Shown: positions 10,501-19,608, counted from the first letter of the stretch. The stretch is DNA of 64,000 bases from Maniola hyperantus (GCF_902806685.2 NC_048557.2:10611554-10675553); one strand, 5' to 3'. The notes: generated from the letters alone by a model not told the origin. Numbers and translations: made by a program.

Positions 10501-12799
10501 AGGCCTTATAAGCCCTTGTACGATCAGATCCAAGATACTTATGCAGGAGTTATGGCGTCGTAACATTGATTGGGACGAACCAGTCCCTTGTGATTTGCAG
10601 GAAACTTGGGATGATTTAAAACAGGATCTGAACAAGTTAGAACTTATTGAAATTCCCAGATTAGCTCTTTGCTGCTTACCTGTTACCCTGGAGCTTCACT
10701 CTTTTTGCGACGCGTCGGCTTTAGCGCACGGTTGTTGCCTCTATCTAAGGTCCGTCGACAGCGACGGACAAGTGGTAGTCAGACTGCTCTGCGCCAAATC
10801 AAGAGTGAATCCTAGCAAGCCGACTACGATTCCTCGGTTAGAATTGTTGGGTGCCCTACTAGCTGCTCGGTTGTGCAAGGCAGCTCTCGAGTCACTACGC
10901 TGCACGATTTCACGTAGCGTGCATTGGAGTGACTCCAGTGTCGTGTTAGGCTGGCTGCACACCAACCCTAGCAAATTAAAAACATTCGTTGCTAATCGAG
11001 TCGTGGAAATCTGCGAGACTACTACACCAACAAACTGGCGTCACGTGCCAACGAATTATAACCCTGCGGATTTGATTTCTCGAGGCACCAAGGCTGGCAG
11101 CCTCCTAAACTCACAATTATGGTGGTCAGGTCCGAAATTTTTAACAGAATCGGAGTCGGAGTGGCCGGTTTTAGGAGAACAGATCGAAGGTGATCTACCT
11201 GAAATAAAAATTCACTCGATTCAAGTCTCTGAGAACCTCATTCCTTTTGAAAGGTTTTCCAACTTAATGAGATCGAAACGAGCATTCGCTTACACTTTGC
11301 GGTTCATACATAACGCTAAAAATCCTAAAGCCAAACGAGTTGGACCTTTAACGGTCGATGAATTAAGCCAATCGTTTATCTGTATTTGTAAATTCGCTCA
11401 GCTCCAATCATTCTCGAATGAATACCAAGCTTTGATTAAAAGGCGCGATGTTTCAGCTCAAAGTAACCTTAAATCGCTCAGTCCTTTTGTAGATGAGCGA
11501 GGCGTTATGCGCGTAGGTGGTAGGCTAGAACATTCAAACTACGATTACAACAAGAAGCATCCTATATTATTGCATTCAAAGTACCATTTGTCTTATTTAA
11601 TTTTTCGATACGAGCATATTCAGCAAATGCATGCCGGCCCTCAGCTATTGTTATACACGGTGCGAAACTATGTCTGGCCATTAGGTGGAAGACAACTAGC
11701 ACGCCGCACGGTACGCGATTGTGTACGGTGCAGACGTTTTCAAGGAAAAACGGTTACGCCTTTAATGGGTCATCTTCCATCACAGCGTACTACACCAGCA
11801 TTTCCTTTCGAAACCACAGGCGTTGATTTTGCGGGCCCATTTACTATCTTAAATAAGAAAGGCCGCGGTTCAAAGACCTTCAAATGCTACTTGTGTCTCT
11901 TTATTTGCTTTAGATATAAGTGTGTACACCTAGAAGCAGTGACCGAACTTTCCAAAGAGGCCTATATCCTAACGCTACGTAGATTTATCGGTCGCCGTGG
12001 AAAACCGCGGGAAATCTTCAGCGACAATGGGAGAAACTTTGTTTCCGCCGCTACAGAGCTAGGTAATTTCTTAAAGGATGGTCCAAATCTTGTATCTGAC
12101 TTTTCTGCAACTGAGCAAATCAAATTTCATTTTATCCCAGCTTACGCCCCTCATTTTGGAGGTTATTGGGAGGCAGGTATCAAGTCAGCCAAGCAGCATT
12201 TAAGACGCGTTATTGGTAGTTCCAATTTGACCTATGAGGAGTTGTCCACTTTGTTCGCACAGGTGGAAGCTATTCTGAATAGCCGTCCCTTAGGTCCTAT
12301 CTCGTCCTCTCCGACAGACCTTCAATCCCTCACCCCAGGGCACTTTCTGATTGGCCGGCCCCTGACATCGCTGCCAGACCCGGCCCTGGAAGCAGAAAAA
12401 ACGTCTAATTTGCAACGCTATGAACGGGTGGAACAAGCACGCCAGCATTTTTGGAGACGCTGGCAAAACGAGTATATAAGCGAGCTGCAGCAGCGCCTGA
12501 AGTGGCGCACTAGCAAAGGGGGCAGCCTACGCGTGGGTGACCTGGTCCTCTTGCAAGAAGAAGCCTGCCCACCACTTCACTGGCGTTTGGGTCGCGTGAA
12601 GCAGCTGTTTCCGGGCATAGATGGAATCGCTAGAGTAGCTGAGGTCACGACGCAAAGAGGCGACGTCCGAAGAGCGCTCACAAGGCTTTGTCCTTTATGG
12701 AGTGAGGGTGAAACCTACGGCCCCGGATGTTCTGCAATACCAGGAGGTATTCCAGGGGGGGAGTCTGTACGCGCCGCTTGGTGCACCTTATCGTTTTAG
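7538..12799 (+). CDS. gag-pol: BEL/Pao Gag-Pol polyprotein
   Basis: Single 1753-residue frame. The N-terminus (MSDAKLRELMVKRSSIKGRL) and the first ~300 residues look like the DUF1759-type Gag of BEL/Pao. A CxxC...H...C module (about 348-361) and a zinc-knuckle-like run CRNCLRGGHSAYFC plus a further CxxC (about 382-412) follow. Protease of the A17 type has active-site text LLDCGAESS near 474. Reverse transcriptase has LTGDIEKMF near 806 and the YMDD box near 884. RNase H has FCDAS near 1056, RLELLGALLAARL, and WSDSSVVLGWL. Integrase has an H...C..C zinc module (about 1358-1400), then GVDFAGPF (about 1428), FSDNGRNF (about 1494) and YWEAGIKSAK (about 1543). A DUF5641-type C-terminus (about 1637-1724) reads LRVGDLVLLQEE and HWRLGRV. 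The first Met is chosen because upstream sequence is leader. The stop lies 34 bases inside the 3' LTR, so translation crosses the polypurine tract. The protease has DCG where DSG/DTG is commoner. Confidence 0.95.
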   Translation: MSDAKLRELMVKRSSIKGRLTKFKNFLTHHESLKSVDEIEQTRLNIQLGKIDSLSTTFEEIQSQIEVLNSAEIDQELEERDSIELEFASLIATAQQFQNKYNQASNPNVQLDGSSHCCHEQPGIGFRPPTLQIGKFDGSYSKWLEFRDLYCSLVHNNKRIPTPIKFCYLNSYLEGEASRVISNLEVTDANYDKAWDLLCERYDNKRLLIKGHLNSLLSFDIKPSDTDKVLRSIVDNINKNLRALSSLGEATSHWDTLIIHIVSSKLASQTSMKWEEYRNSIKDTPTLEQFNKFLKDRADILETYNHPRSTSNSNSESGNNSRKKRPQTNVFATRLSQHPETVKAHAPLCEVCKGVHRIYDCEDFKNKTVEQRLALVNSLKLCRNCLRGGHSAYFCRAGSCRTCRKRHNSLICSNSQQLSPQDSAATATRTASPPAVDLTVNLARDNVKRITLLSTALVEAVNPVNKRTEVVRILLDCGAESSLISKGLQDRLELQSSPMEPVNLIGIGNLTSHCTNELCSFQLKSLHSDYVAELTCPVLPELTGDIPRLSINTNNLKFPTDVQLADPSFYEPSPIDVLVGADLFWHIVGCERQSLGTNKPYLINSEFGWILSGPINSGTRPSNIRCNFQVSSPQSDNLDKLLNRFWELEELSPKKLLSEDEKICEEHFQAHTTRDSSGRFCVRLPLKDIPDCLGNSYITAKKRFFNLEKRFKAQPELKSQYTEFINEYLNLGHCSILNVARLEPSYFLCHHAVFKQQSESTKLRVVFDASCPTSSGFSVNDLQYVGPTVQDTLFSILLRFRQHRYVLTGDIEKMFRQVIVHEDDRNLQLILWRDNEHSPLQTLRLNTITYGFASASYLSTKCLWRLGEECEDDLIKTIIQRDFYMDDLLTGADTISDLHHILATVVSVLRSGCFPLRKFKSNVPSIFESAVIDPLENLTLSESTSTLGLQWKPSTDTLNIVVSIPDHADDYITKRLILSHSFKIFDPLGLISPCTIRSKILMQELWRRNIDWDEPVPCDLQETWDDLKQDLNKLELIEIPRLALCCLPVTLELHSFCDASALAHGCCLYLRSVDSDGQVVVRLLCAKSRVNPSKPTTIPRLELLGALLAARLCKAALESLRCTISRSVHWSDSSVVLGWLHTNPSKLKTFVANRVVEICETTTPTNWRHVPTNYNPADLISRGTKAGSLLNSQLWWSGPKFLTESESEWPVLGEQIEGDLPEIKIHSIQVSENLIPFERFSNLMRSKRAFAYTLRFIHNAKNPKAKRVGPLTVDELSQSFICICKFAQLQSFSNEYQALIKRRDVSAQSNLKSLSPFVDERGVMRVGGRLEHSNYDYNKKHPILLHSKYHLSYLIFRYEHIQQMHAGPQLLLYTVRNYVWPLGGRQLARRTVRDCVRCRRFQGKTVTPLMGHLPSQRTTPAFPFETTGVDFAGPFTILNKKGRGSKTFKCYLCLFICFRYKCVHLEAVTELSKEAYILTLRRFIGRRGKPREIFSDNGRNFVSAATELGNFLKDGPNLVSDFSATEQIKFHFIPAYAPHFGGYWEAGIKSAKQHLRRVIGSSNLTYEELSTLFAQVEAILNSRPLGPISSSPTDLQSLTPGHFLIGRPLTSLPDPALEAEKTSNLQRYERVEQARQHFWRRWQNEYISELQQRLKWRTSKGGSLRVGDLVLLQEEACPPLHWRLGRVKQLFPGIDGIARVAEVTTQRGDVRRALTRLCPLWSEGETYGPGCSAIPGGIPGGESVRAAWCTLSF
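12754..12763 (+). promoter_or_regulatory. Polypurine tract
   Basis: AGGGGGGGAG two bases before the 3' LTR, the expected plus-strand priming site. It is also coding (Gag-Pol reads through it). Confidence 0.8.
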
Positions 12800-12972
12800 T
12801 GGTGGCAACACAAAATCGGAGTGATTTTAGTTTTCTAAGTGAAATGTCAAAATTGTCAATTATTATAACCTTACTTTTCATTACAACCTATAACACGAGT
12901 GAAAGCCTTTTTATTGGAGAAAATAGGATCCTCAAGCCGAATATAGCTCCCAACAAGTTCTTGTATTGAACA
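12766..12972 (+). repeat. 3' LTR of BEL/Pao element
   Basis: Same 207 bases as the 5' LTR with one substitution. It contains the Gag-Pol stop codon at 12797-12799. Confidence 0.93.
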
Positions 12973-12977
12973 CTTAG
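12973..12977. repeat. Target-site duplication of BEL/Pao element (right)
   Basis: CTTAG, identical to 6649-6653. Confidence 0.9.
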
Positions 12978-13149
12978 TATGGGTTTTCTTAACCATACAT
13001 ATTTAGAAGCTAAGCGGCATTGATTTATTAACTACAAATCAATGCTAAGCGGTATTTACTTACTAATTTGATTTTGGTTTTATATTAAATGTTTTTATGA
13101 ATGTTCCTTTTTCTGGTTTTCGTAAGGGTGATAGTTTAGTGTGATAGTC

Positions 13150-13315
13150 TAGTTTGAAAATTCACTCCCTTAGGGGTTGAATTTTGAAAACTCCTTTCTT
13201 AGCGGATGTCTACGTCATAATAGCTATCGGCATGCTAAATGTTAGCCCGATCCGTCCAATAGTTTGTTGATAGATCAGTCAGTCAGTCACCTTTTCCTTT
13301 TATATATTTAGACTG
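13150..13315 (-). mobile_element. Helitron-like element, family A (3' end truncated)
   Basis: Reverse copy beginning within the CCTTAGGGGTTGAATTTT block and ending TTTTATATATTTAGA. The CTAG hairpin end is lost. 12978-13149 holds no recognised feature. Confidence 0.6.
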
Positions 13316-13571
13316 TTTCAATAAACAAGCTTGTTTCCTCCTACAATAATGTCACAGAGTTTATTTGGATTAAAGTCGCAAGTCTGCTGTGCACTGTGAA
13401 GGCGGTAATCTCGTCACATGTCGCCTTAGTTTACTGCAACACGCGACTTGCAGCTCCAGGTCTGAGGAATTTCATTTCTCACCATCTGCCTTAAGAGTAC
13501 TCTCCATGGTCATATTAAAAATTTAAGACAAGTACCTTGTCATTTGTGCTGATGTGGCTAACCTTAAGAGC

Positions 13572-13832
13572 AATTACCAAAGATTTACAAAGTTACAGGC
13601 ATTTTAATTTTGGAGTGGGAGGGTCTTCTATCCCTTTCTCGCAAAACGAAAATTTGTATGAAACCGGACGAAGCTACTATGGCATTAGTCACAATGACGT
13701 CATAATTCTATATCGCTATCTCTGTCTAATCAGAAATATTTAAATGATTATAACTTTTTGTTATTTGATCGATTTTATTAGTTTTCAGTTTTTGTCATTA
13801 TTTTTATGCTAGTTTATAATAAAGTAATAAAA
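13572..13832 (-). mobile_element. TIR-type repeat R (one end lost)
   Basis: Shares about 260 bases, in opposite orientation, with 42253-42575, including GGGTCTTCTATCCCTTTCTC, GCAAAACGAAAATTTGTATG and the TAGTTTATAATAAAGTAA end. The other copy has inverted ends; this one keeps only one. 13316-13571 shows no gene. Confidence 0.6.
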
Positions 13833-14580
13833 AAATTGGATTGAAATACCCAATTACAGACACTGACGGTCGCCGTCGATCGAGTTGCCGGGCGACTAGT
13901 CTACCGTGCGTCTTAGGATACAGTTCTTACGCGGATCTCCATACAAACGTATTACGCCCATTATTGTATTCTTTGTTGTTCTAGATATATAACTAAGCTA
14001 TTATATATCGATTACTATTTATGAAACTATGACACATCGCTATTGTGGGCTAAATTTTGAGATTTAAAAACTTCGTGCGTAAATAAACCATGTAAGAAAC
14101 TGCGAAAACTAATGGCTTTATGGCAAACTTTACTTAAACGTAATTTCAAATGTCTTTAGTTTGTTAAAAATATGTTAATTAGCTTTAGCGATAATGCCGC
14201 CTTTTGCATGCTACATCTATTAGATTAAGATCCTTGTTTATTTTTTTTAATGTTTACTTGTGTTGTGTGCAATAAAGTATAAATAACAAAAAAATATGCC
14301 AAAAATTAACGTAATACCAAAAGTTGATTCGCGTTGTTTACAAATTACGCATCTCGCTCTTTATAATGGGAATATGTCCCGCACGTGTTAATAATAGTAT
14401 GCTCTCACGAGCTTAGAACAACCATGAAGAGCACTCTTAAGGGGAAAATGGGTGTTAAATGCCCTGTACAGGGGGTTATCTTTATGGCTCCTGAAGTGTT
14501 GAACGCTGTGGAATAACAATTTGGGAAGACCTTTGACATTATTCAGGAGAATTTGTATTAGCGGCTGTTCGTTCCTCATG
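13833..14580. other. No gene seen
   Basis: AT-rich, with only short frames. No shared repeat recognised. Confidence 0.5.
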
Positions 14581-14781
14581 CACTAAGAGCCTGCGCGTGT
14601 CAGACCTTCGTTATTTTATAAAAGCTGAAAGTTCCCTTTCAATTTTTAAACTTATTAATTTTGAATTTAACTTTAGACAAAGACAACGTGCGTCAAATTA
14701 TGTGTTTTACTAATAATTTTGCATGCCTAATATGTAAGGTGAAATATTTCTACTGGACAATATGTAATGACATCTCATAGT

Positions 14782-15136
14782 AAAAAAAATTTTTACAAAA
14801 AAAATAAAAACCGACTTCGATACACAAACACTAAAAATTGAAAAATAATTTAATTTATTACCGAATATCTTATGTATACAAGAGTTAATATAGTTCCATA
14901 ATAATACTTTTTGGTGCCGGTGCCAATTAGCTTTAGCTGCGCGAATCGTCTAGACTTCATATTTTTATGAGACTCCACAATGGCACCTCATTGGCACCGA
15001 CCCCAAAAAATATTATTATGGAACTATATTAACTCTTGTATACATAAGATATTCGGTAATAAATTAAATTATTTTTCAATTTTTAGTGTTTGTGTATCGA
15101 AGTCGGTTTTTATTTTTTTGTAAAAATTTTTTATTT
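14782..15136. mobile_element. Long palindromic element, ~140-bp arms
   Basis: The left arm contains AACCGACTTCGATACACAAA, ACCGAATATCTTATGTATAC and AGTTCCATAATAATA. The right arm carries the same in reverse order and complement up to about 15136. The loop holds GGTGCCGGTGCCAATT and AATGGCACCTCATTGGCACC, a second inner inverted pair. Confidence 0.7.
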
Positions 15137-15284
15137 CACAATTTTTAGTGGCCCCATGGAATTATGCTATGACTGGTTAAAAATCTACTGTTTACTAAGC
15201 TTATACACTGATCGCGAGCAATTTACTCTTATCCGTTGAGGAGTTCCAGTATCTATCTTCGAAGATGTTCATCAGATCTTCACC

Positions 15285-15470
15285 AAATTTAAATGGGACC
15301 AACTTTGAAGTATACCCTTTCAAACAAAAAAAATTTTTCAAAATCGGTCCAGGCGTCTTCGAGTAATCGGGGAACATACATAAAAAATAAAATAAAAAAA
15401 AAAAAAAAAAAAAAAAAGATTCCGACGAATTGAGAACCTCCTCCTTTTTTTGAAGTCGGTTAAAAATGTT
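15285..15470. repeat. AT-rich dispersed repeat with poly(A) run
   Basis: Text GATTCCGACGAATTGAGAAC and CTCCTTTTTTTGAAGTCGGTT follows an A run of about 25. Related ends (AACCGACTT...AAAGGAGG) occur at 37350-37390 and 62470-62620. I do not know the family. Confidence 0.45.
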
Positions 15471-15953
15471 TTCGCAAATAAAGAACCTTGAATCTTGAAT
15501 CTTTAATGCGTATTGTCCCAAACACAGGGAGGAATGATCAGCGACTATGAAGTTTGAATCATGGTTGCTTTGGGAGATAACAGGTAAGTACCTAATAAAA
15601 GTGTAAAATAATCTTACGTCAAAGTATACAATCTAATTTTTTATATTTTCTTCGGAATAGTATTAGAAATCACGTCATGCATTGCCAGACACTTAGTATG
15701 GTGGCATGGCAACCCTCTGCCAGACAAGTTTAATAAATTGTTCAAATTTAAGGGTGTCTGGCATGATGTCGCTGATCGTTCCTCCCAGTGTTGGGGACGA
15801 TACTCAGAGAAACTTTCAGCTTTTATAAAATAAGGAAGGTCTGGCACGCGCTGGCTCTCTCTCTATTATCTTGCCCACGTAATGAAGATTATTCAAATTG
15901 AATACGTTCCCAATTTCAAGACCATCACACAATTATCGGTTTCTGTATACGAC

Positions 15954-16041
15954 ATCGTACTGGAACATATATCGCATCGTACCGGAACCTAAATCGCATC
16001 GTACCGGAACCTAAATCTCATCGTACCGGAACCTAAATCGC
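15954..16041 (-). repeat. 22-bp minisatellite grown from SINE S2 body
   Basis: Four tandem copies of CATCGTACCGGAACCTAAATCG, the first diverged. The same text occurs once in ordinary S2 copies (for example near 38512), so the array arose by local expansion inside a SINE. Confidence 0.75.
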
Positions 16042-16145
16042 TTGGCGGCACGATATTGCTGGTAGAGTGGTAACTAGCCACGGCCGTAGCCTCCCACCAG
16101 ACCAGACCAGAGATAAATTAGAAATTATAAAAAAAATATTTCAAG
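16042..16145 (-). mobile_element. SINE S2, partial
   Basis: Continues from the minisatellite: CTTGGCGGCACG, GGTAACTAGCCACGGCCG, CTCCCACCAGACCAGACC. It breaks off before the tRNA-like head. Confidence 0.65.
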
Positions 16146-16164
16146 TGCGAGTCGGACTCGAGTT

Positions 16165-16520
16165 ACAAGTTGCAAGTTAGCCCTTGACTGCAATCTCACC
16201 TGATGGTAAGTGACGATGCAGTCTAAGGTGGGAGCGGGCTAACCTGGAAGGAGTATGTCAGTTTTTATTCAACCCATGCCCCTTTTGGCTACTACTATAC
16301 ACCTTTGGTTTCTACACGGCATCGTACCGGAACGCTAAATTGCTTGGCGGCACGGCTTTGCCGGTAGTGTGGTAAGTGGTAACTAGCCACGGCCGAGGCC
16401 TCCCACCAGACCAGACCAGATATTTAGAAATTATAAAATACCAAATCCCTGCCAGGAATCGAAACCGGGACCTCCCACCAATAAGACCACAGCGCTTACC
16501 ACTGCACCAAGGAGGTCGTC
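16165..16520 (-). mobile_element. SINE S2, near full length
   Basis: Reverse orientation from the 3' text AGTTAGCCCTTGACTGCAAT through CATCGTACCGGAACGCTAAA to the head GGAATCGAAACCGGGACCTC and CACTGCACCAAGGAGGTCGTC. The A and B boxes read on the minus strand; the B box has one change from the consensus. Confidence 0.75.
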
Positions 16521-16527
16521 AAAAAAG

Positions 16528-17430
16528 TTCGTGCGTGATTGTGCGGATTATCACGAGCGCGGACATCCACGCACCGCGTCGTACAACGCTCGGGCGACGA
16601 CAACGACGTGTCTGCGCTACCACGGGCGATACGTGCGTCGGTGCTGGCTGGTCCGCCTGCAATAACACACGCCGTGGGAAGCCGGTATTAGAGGGGCAGA
16701 AAGGGATTATTATTATTATTATTTATTATTATTTTATTTATTTTATATCTAATTAGAACGGCAGTGCCACTTACACTAACTAGATGATTAATAATAAATT
16801 TAAATACAAATAAAGGTACAAGAAAAAAGACATAAAATACAAAACGATAAAAGATCAAAGAATTTTGAATATGTACGCTGAGAACATTGAATGACATATT
16901 CATGCAATGCTCTCAGCGTACTTCAGTAACTCCCGAACCAGTATTATAGACCCATCATTAAATGGGTCCCATTGAGCCTTATTGTCCAAAAGCGCGTTGA
17001 ATGATGCTAATGAACGGGGTATAGGTGACATAGATCTAGCAACAGTGCGATGATGTGGGACCACGAAAAGTTTATTTTTTCGTGGACGAAGATTACTGTT
17101 GGATTCAGGGATAATTATTTCAGTTAATTAAGGTAGCTAGATAAAGCAAGGCCACATAAATTTAATGATCACTACACTACAATTTGAGAAACACTACAGT
17201 TTGAGAAATTAAAAATTGATGAAGCGAGTATAATTAGGCATGAAATGGAGAGGTAATTAATGTGACGTGTTAGTGGGTCGCCCGTAATGAGTTGCTGAGG
17301 TGACGCGGGCCTTTGTGCTACAAACCTGCTAATCAGTGTTCTAAAAGTTCTCTGGAAAATCTGGGTTACGTGAGTGTCCAACACGATCAGATTTGGCTCA
17401 CTTGGTCACGTGACCCGGCAAATATACCTA
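16528..17430. repeat. Tandem segmental duplication, unit 1 (with LINE insertion)
   Basis: Shares two blocks with unit 2 (17508-18030): GTGCGGATTATCACGAGCGC to GAAGCCGGTATTAGAG, and TTCAGTTAATTAAGGTAGCT to TCTCTGGAAAATCTGGGTTA. In unit 1 these blocks are separated by a 400-bp LINE insertion. Confidence 0.8.
16707..17106 (-). pseudogene. 5'-truncated LINE insertion with 5-bp duplication
   Basis: On the minus strand an open C-terminal stretch reads NLRPRKNKLFVVPHHRTVAR, then RSLASFNALLDNKAQWDPF and ends before a TGA. An AT-rich 3' UTR and an (AAT)n tail at 16707-16730 follow. AGGGA flanks it on both sides (16702-16706, 17107-17111). Unit 2 carries the uninterrupted site CAGAAAGGGATAATTATT. The C-terminal text resembles the end of a non-LTR reverse transcriptase; the clade is not clear. 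Confidence 0.75.
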
Positions 17431-17507
17431 CGGTCTCGCGCCCTTTCGATGGCACTCTCGCGCCCCTTCGATGACACTCGCGTAACTCCAATACCTGTCA
17501 CCCACGG

Positions 17508-18030
17508 TGCGTGATTGTGCGGATTATCACGAGCGCGGACATCCACGCACCGCGTACAACGCTCGGGCGACGACAACGACGTGTCTGCGCTACCACGGAC
17601 GATACTCTTCCCGCGGTGCGTCGGTGCTGGCTGGTCCGCGTCCGTCTGCAATATTACACCGTGGGAAGCCGGTATTAGAGATGCAGAAAGGGATAATTAT
17701 TTCAGTTAATTAAGGTAGCTAGATAAAGCAAGGCCACATAAATTTAATGATAACACTACAGTTTGAGAAATTAAAAATTGATGAAGCGAGTATAATAAGG
17801 CTGGTGGTGGAGGGGTAATTAATGTGACGTGTTAGTGGGTCGTCCGTAATGAGTTGCTGAGGTGACGCGGCCCTTTGTGCTACAAACCTGCTAATCAGTG
17901 TTCTAAAAGTTCTCTGGAAAATCTGGGTTAGTTGGACCTTAATGAGGATTACGTGAGTTGGCCGCAGAGTATTAAATTGGATAGGTCCAACACTACCAGA
18001 CTCTCTTTTTCACGTGACCAGAAATATACC
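17508..18030. repeat. Tandem segmental duplication, unit 2 (empty site)
   Basis: Carries both blocks of unit 1 in direct orientation without the LINE. A short extra segment (GTTGGACCTTAATGAGG) near 17930 is absent from unit 1. Open frames in the GC-rich block are on both strands and do not look like a gene. Confidence 0.75.
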
Positions 18031-18098
18031 TACCAGAGTGATAGATAGGTTTACAACGTTAGTTTTAGTATAAGCAAAAAACCGAAACACGTGTCGAA

Positions 18099-18315
18099 TC
18101 CATACTAATATTGTAAATGCGAAAGTGTGTCTGTCTGTCTGTCTGCTAGCTTTTCACGGCTCATCCGCCCAACCGATTTTGATGAAATTTGGTACAGAGA
18201 TAGCTTGCATCCCGGGAAAGGACATAGGCTACTTTTGATCTCGAAAAATCAAAGAGTTCCCGCGGGATTTTCAAAAACCTAAATCCACGCGGACGAAGTC
18301 GCGGGCATCATCTAG
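18099..18315 (+). mobile_element. Helitron-like element, family B, full length
   Basis: Best full copy of family B: TCCATACTAATATTGTAAAT after an A, a GTCT microsatellite, GGCTACTTTTGATC, CCACGCGGACGAAGTCGCGG hairpin and CATCATCTAG before a T. Confidence 0.75.
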
Positions 18316-18372
18316 TATTTTTATATAAAGAATAAATATACAAAATTTCAAAAATATTTAATGAAAACTTAC

Positions 18373-18417
18373 GAAGTTATAAGCTTGTTGTGTTGAGTCG
18401 TTGTCCCGCCAAAACAT
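18373..18417 (-). CDS. Candidate first coding exon of an unidentified host gene
   Basis: On the minus strand ATG (18415-18417, context GACCATG) opens MFWRDNDSTQQAYNF. It reaches a strong donor AACTTC|GTAAGT at 18372/18373, ending in phase 0. The 110 bases upstream (18418-18530) are strikingly CpG-rich compared with the AT-rich surroundings, as a promoter/5' UTR would be. I do not recognise the 15 residues and found no second exon with confidence (the gene would continue towards lower coordinates). A chance donor in unique sequence is the main alternative. Confidence 0.35.
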
Positions 18418-18530
18418 GGTCACCCCAAGCGAGCGGCTGTGAGCGAACGGGACGGCTGGCGTCGATCGTGCGCGCTCCCGCTCGCGCGGCTCGAATCTGC
18501 TGGTGCATGCGGTCATTTAACTAGGTGTTC
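18418..18530 (-). promoter_or_regulatory. CpG-rich putative 5' UTR/promoter
   Basis: Dense in CG dinucleotides (GCGAGCGG, CGTGCGCGCTCCCGCTCGCG) between AT-rich flanks, and directly upstream of the candidate exon at 18373-18417. Confidence 0.35.
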
Positions 18531-18699
18531 AAACTTGCAGGAGTTTTAAGTATTTTTTGGTCCGAATATGACCCGTAGTAAAAATGATTGCAATCGATTA
18601 TGTTACTGATTCTGAACAAACTACTTTCAGGTTTTGCCTATTTATTGTTTATTGTTTAATTGTTTAATAACCTATAGGTACAACTCCCATTCCTACTTA

Positions 18700-19085
18700 A
18701 ATTATTATTATTATTATTATTTTTATTAAATTAAATTAAATTAAATTATTGGATATTATTACATATTAAATTACATATAAAATACAGATAAAAACAAGTA
18801 ATAATTAAGTAGACCTAGGTTTAGTAGACGTATGAATGGGCAAAAATGGTATGAATGGGTAAAACTAATGTTGTATAGTGCCTGCGGCGCCGTGATGCGC
18901 CCCTTCATTTCGCCAAGCGCAAGCCTATTTCGCAGGGGCTTCCTGCGACTAGTTTCATACTTATCGTCTGGCCTGGCAATGCGCTTTTTGGTGTGAGTTC
19001 GCCATTCCACCACCTTGGGGCCCCAACGTATGTCAGTTCTTCGAACTATGTACCCTGCCCATTGTCACTTCAGTTTCAGTAGTAA
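18700..19085 (-). pseudogene. RTE-type LINE C-terminus with (AAT)n tail
   Basis: The minus strand reads KLK-stop-QWAGYIVRRTDIRWG, then PKVVEWRTHTKKRIARPDD: the WQWAGH..RR.D.RW..KVLEW block with the first W changed to a stop. The 3' end runs into AAT/TAA simple sequence at 18700-18760. Dead, 5'-truncated. 18531-18699 holds no gene. Confidence 0.65.
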
Positions 19086-19090
19086 AATAA

Positions 19091-19479
19091 ATCTGTTCTT
19101 ATCTTCCGCTATTAACAATCTTTTAGGTCACAACACTGGTACTAAAAACTGGTGGTTGTAAAAAATAATTATTATAGTCTATTAGAAAACAGTGTCTAAA
19201 GAAATAACCTTCGGGAAAATGCTGTAACATGATCGAAAAACAAATTAAGGCCAATTTTCGGTTACGAACAAAAACTTAGCCCATTTATATACCTTATTAA
19301 TTAAAGTTAGTATTTTCTATTTTGGAAGAGAAAGGATAAAAAATCTTGAGGCTTACCTTTAAATTGGGATGAATAGACTGAAAACATTTTCGGGGTAATT
19401 ACCCTATTTTTGTGTTCATCCTTAGGCTTGAGACATACTGTAAGCGATAAAAGTGTAGCGAAGCGGCTCCTAGAAGTTA
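19091..19479. other. No gene seen
   Basis: AT-rich, no recognisable repeat or exon. Confidence 0.45.
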
Positions 19480-19608
19480 TCTAAATAAATATAAAAGGAA
19501 AAGATGACTGACTGACTGATCTATCAACGCACAGTTGAAACTACTGAATGGACGGCTGAAATTTGGCATGCAGATAGCTATTATGACGTAGGCAACCGCT
19601 AAGAAAGG
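19480..19608 (+). mobile_element. Helitron-like element, family A (3' half missing)
   Basis: TCTAAATAAATATAAAAGG, GACTGACTGAC, GATAGCTATTATGACGTAGG, then it breaks at GCTAAGAAAGG into unrelated sequence. Confidence 0.6.

Larger units (their letters stand above)
6654..12972 (+). mobile_element. Complete BEL/Pao LTR retrotransposon
   Basis: Structure in order: 207-bp 5' LTR, primer-binding candidate, 677-bp leader, one Gag-Pol frame, polypurine tract, 207-bp 3' LTR, all flanked by a 5-bp duplication. The LTRs differ at a single position (A at 6853, T at 12965 by alignment) and the frame has no stop. The insertion is therefore young, and the copy could be competent by sequence. The domain order protease-RT-RNase H-integrase and the family A17-type protease place it in BEL/Pao rather than Ty3 or Ty1. 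No envelope-like frame follows Pol. Confidence 0.95.
14588..15865. mobile_element. Long-TIR MITE (family L) interrupted by later insertions
   Basis: The left piece (14588-14640) starts GAGCCTGCGCGTGTCAGACC, then TTCGTTATTTTATAAAAGCT. Family text resumes at about 15503 (ATTGTCCCAAACACAGGGAG) and runs to the inverted end TTTTATAAAATAAGGAAGG...GCTGGCTC near 15865. Other L copies (34074, 43494) are continuous here, so about 860 bases, including the palindrome at 14782, were inserted. Confidence 0.6.
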
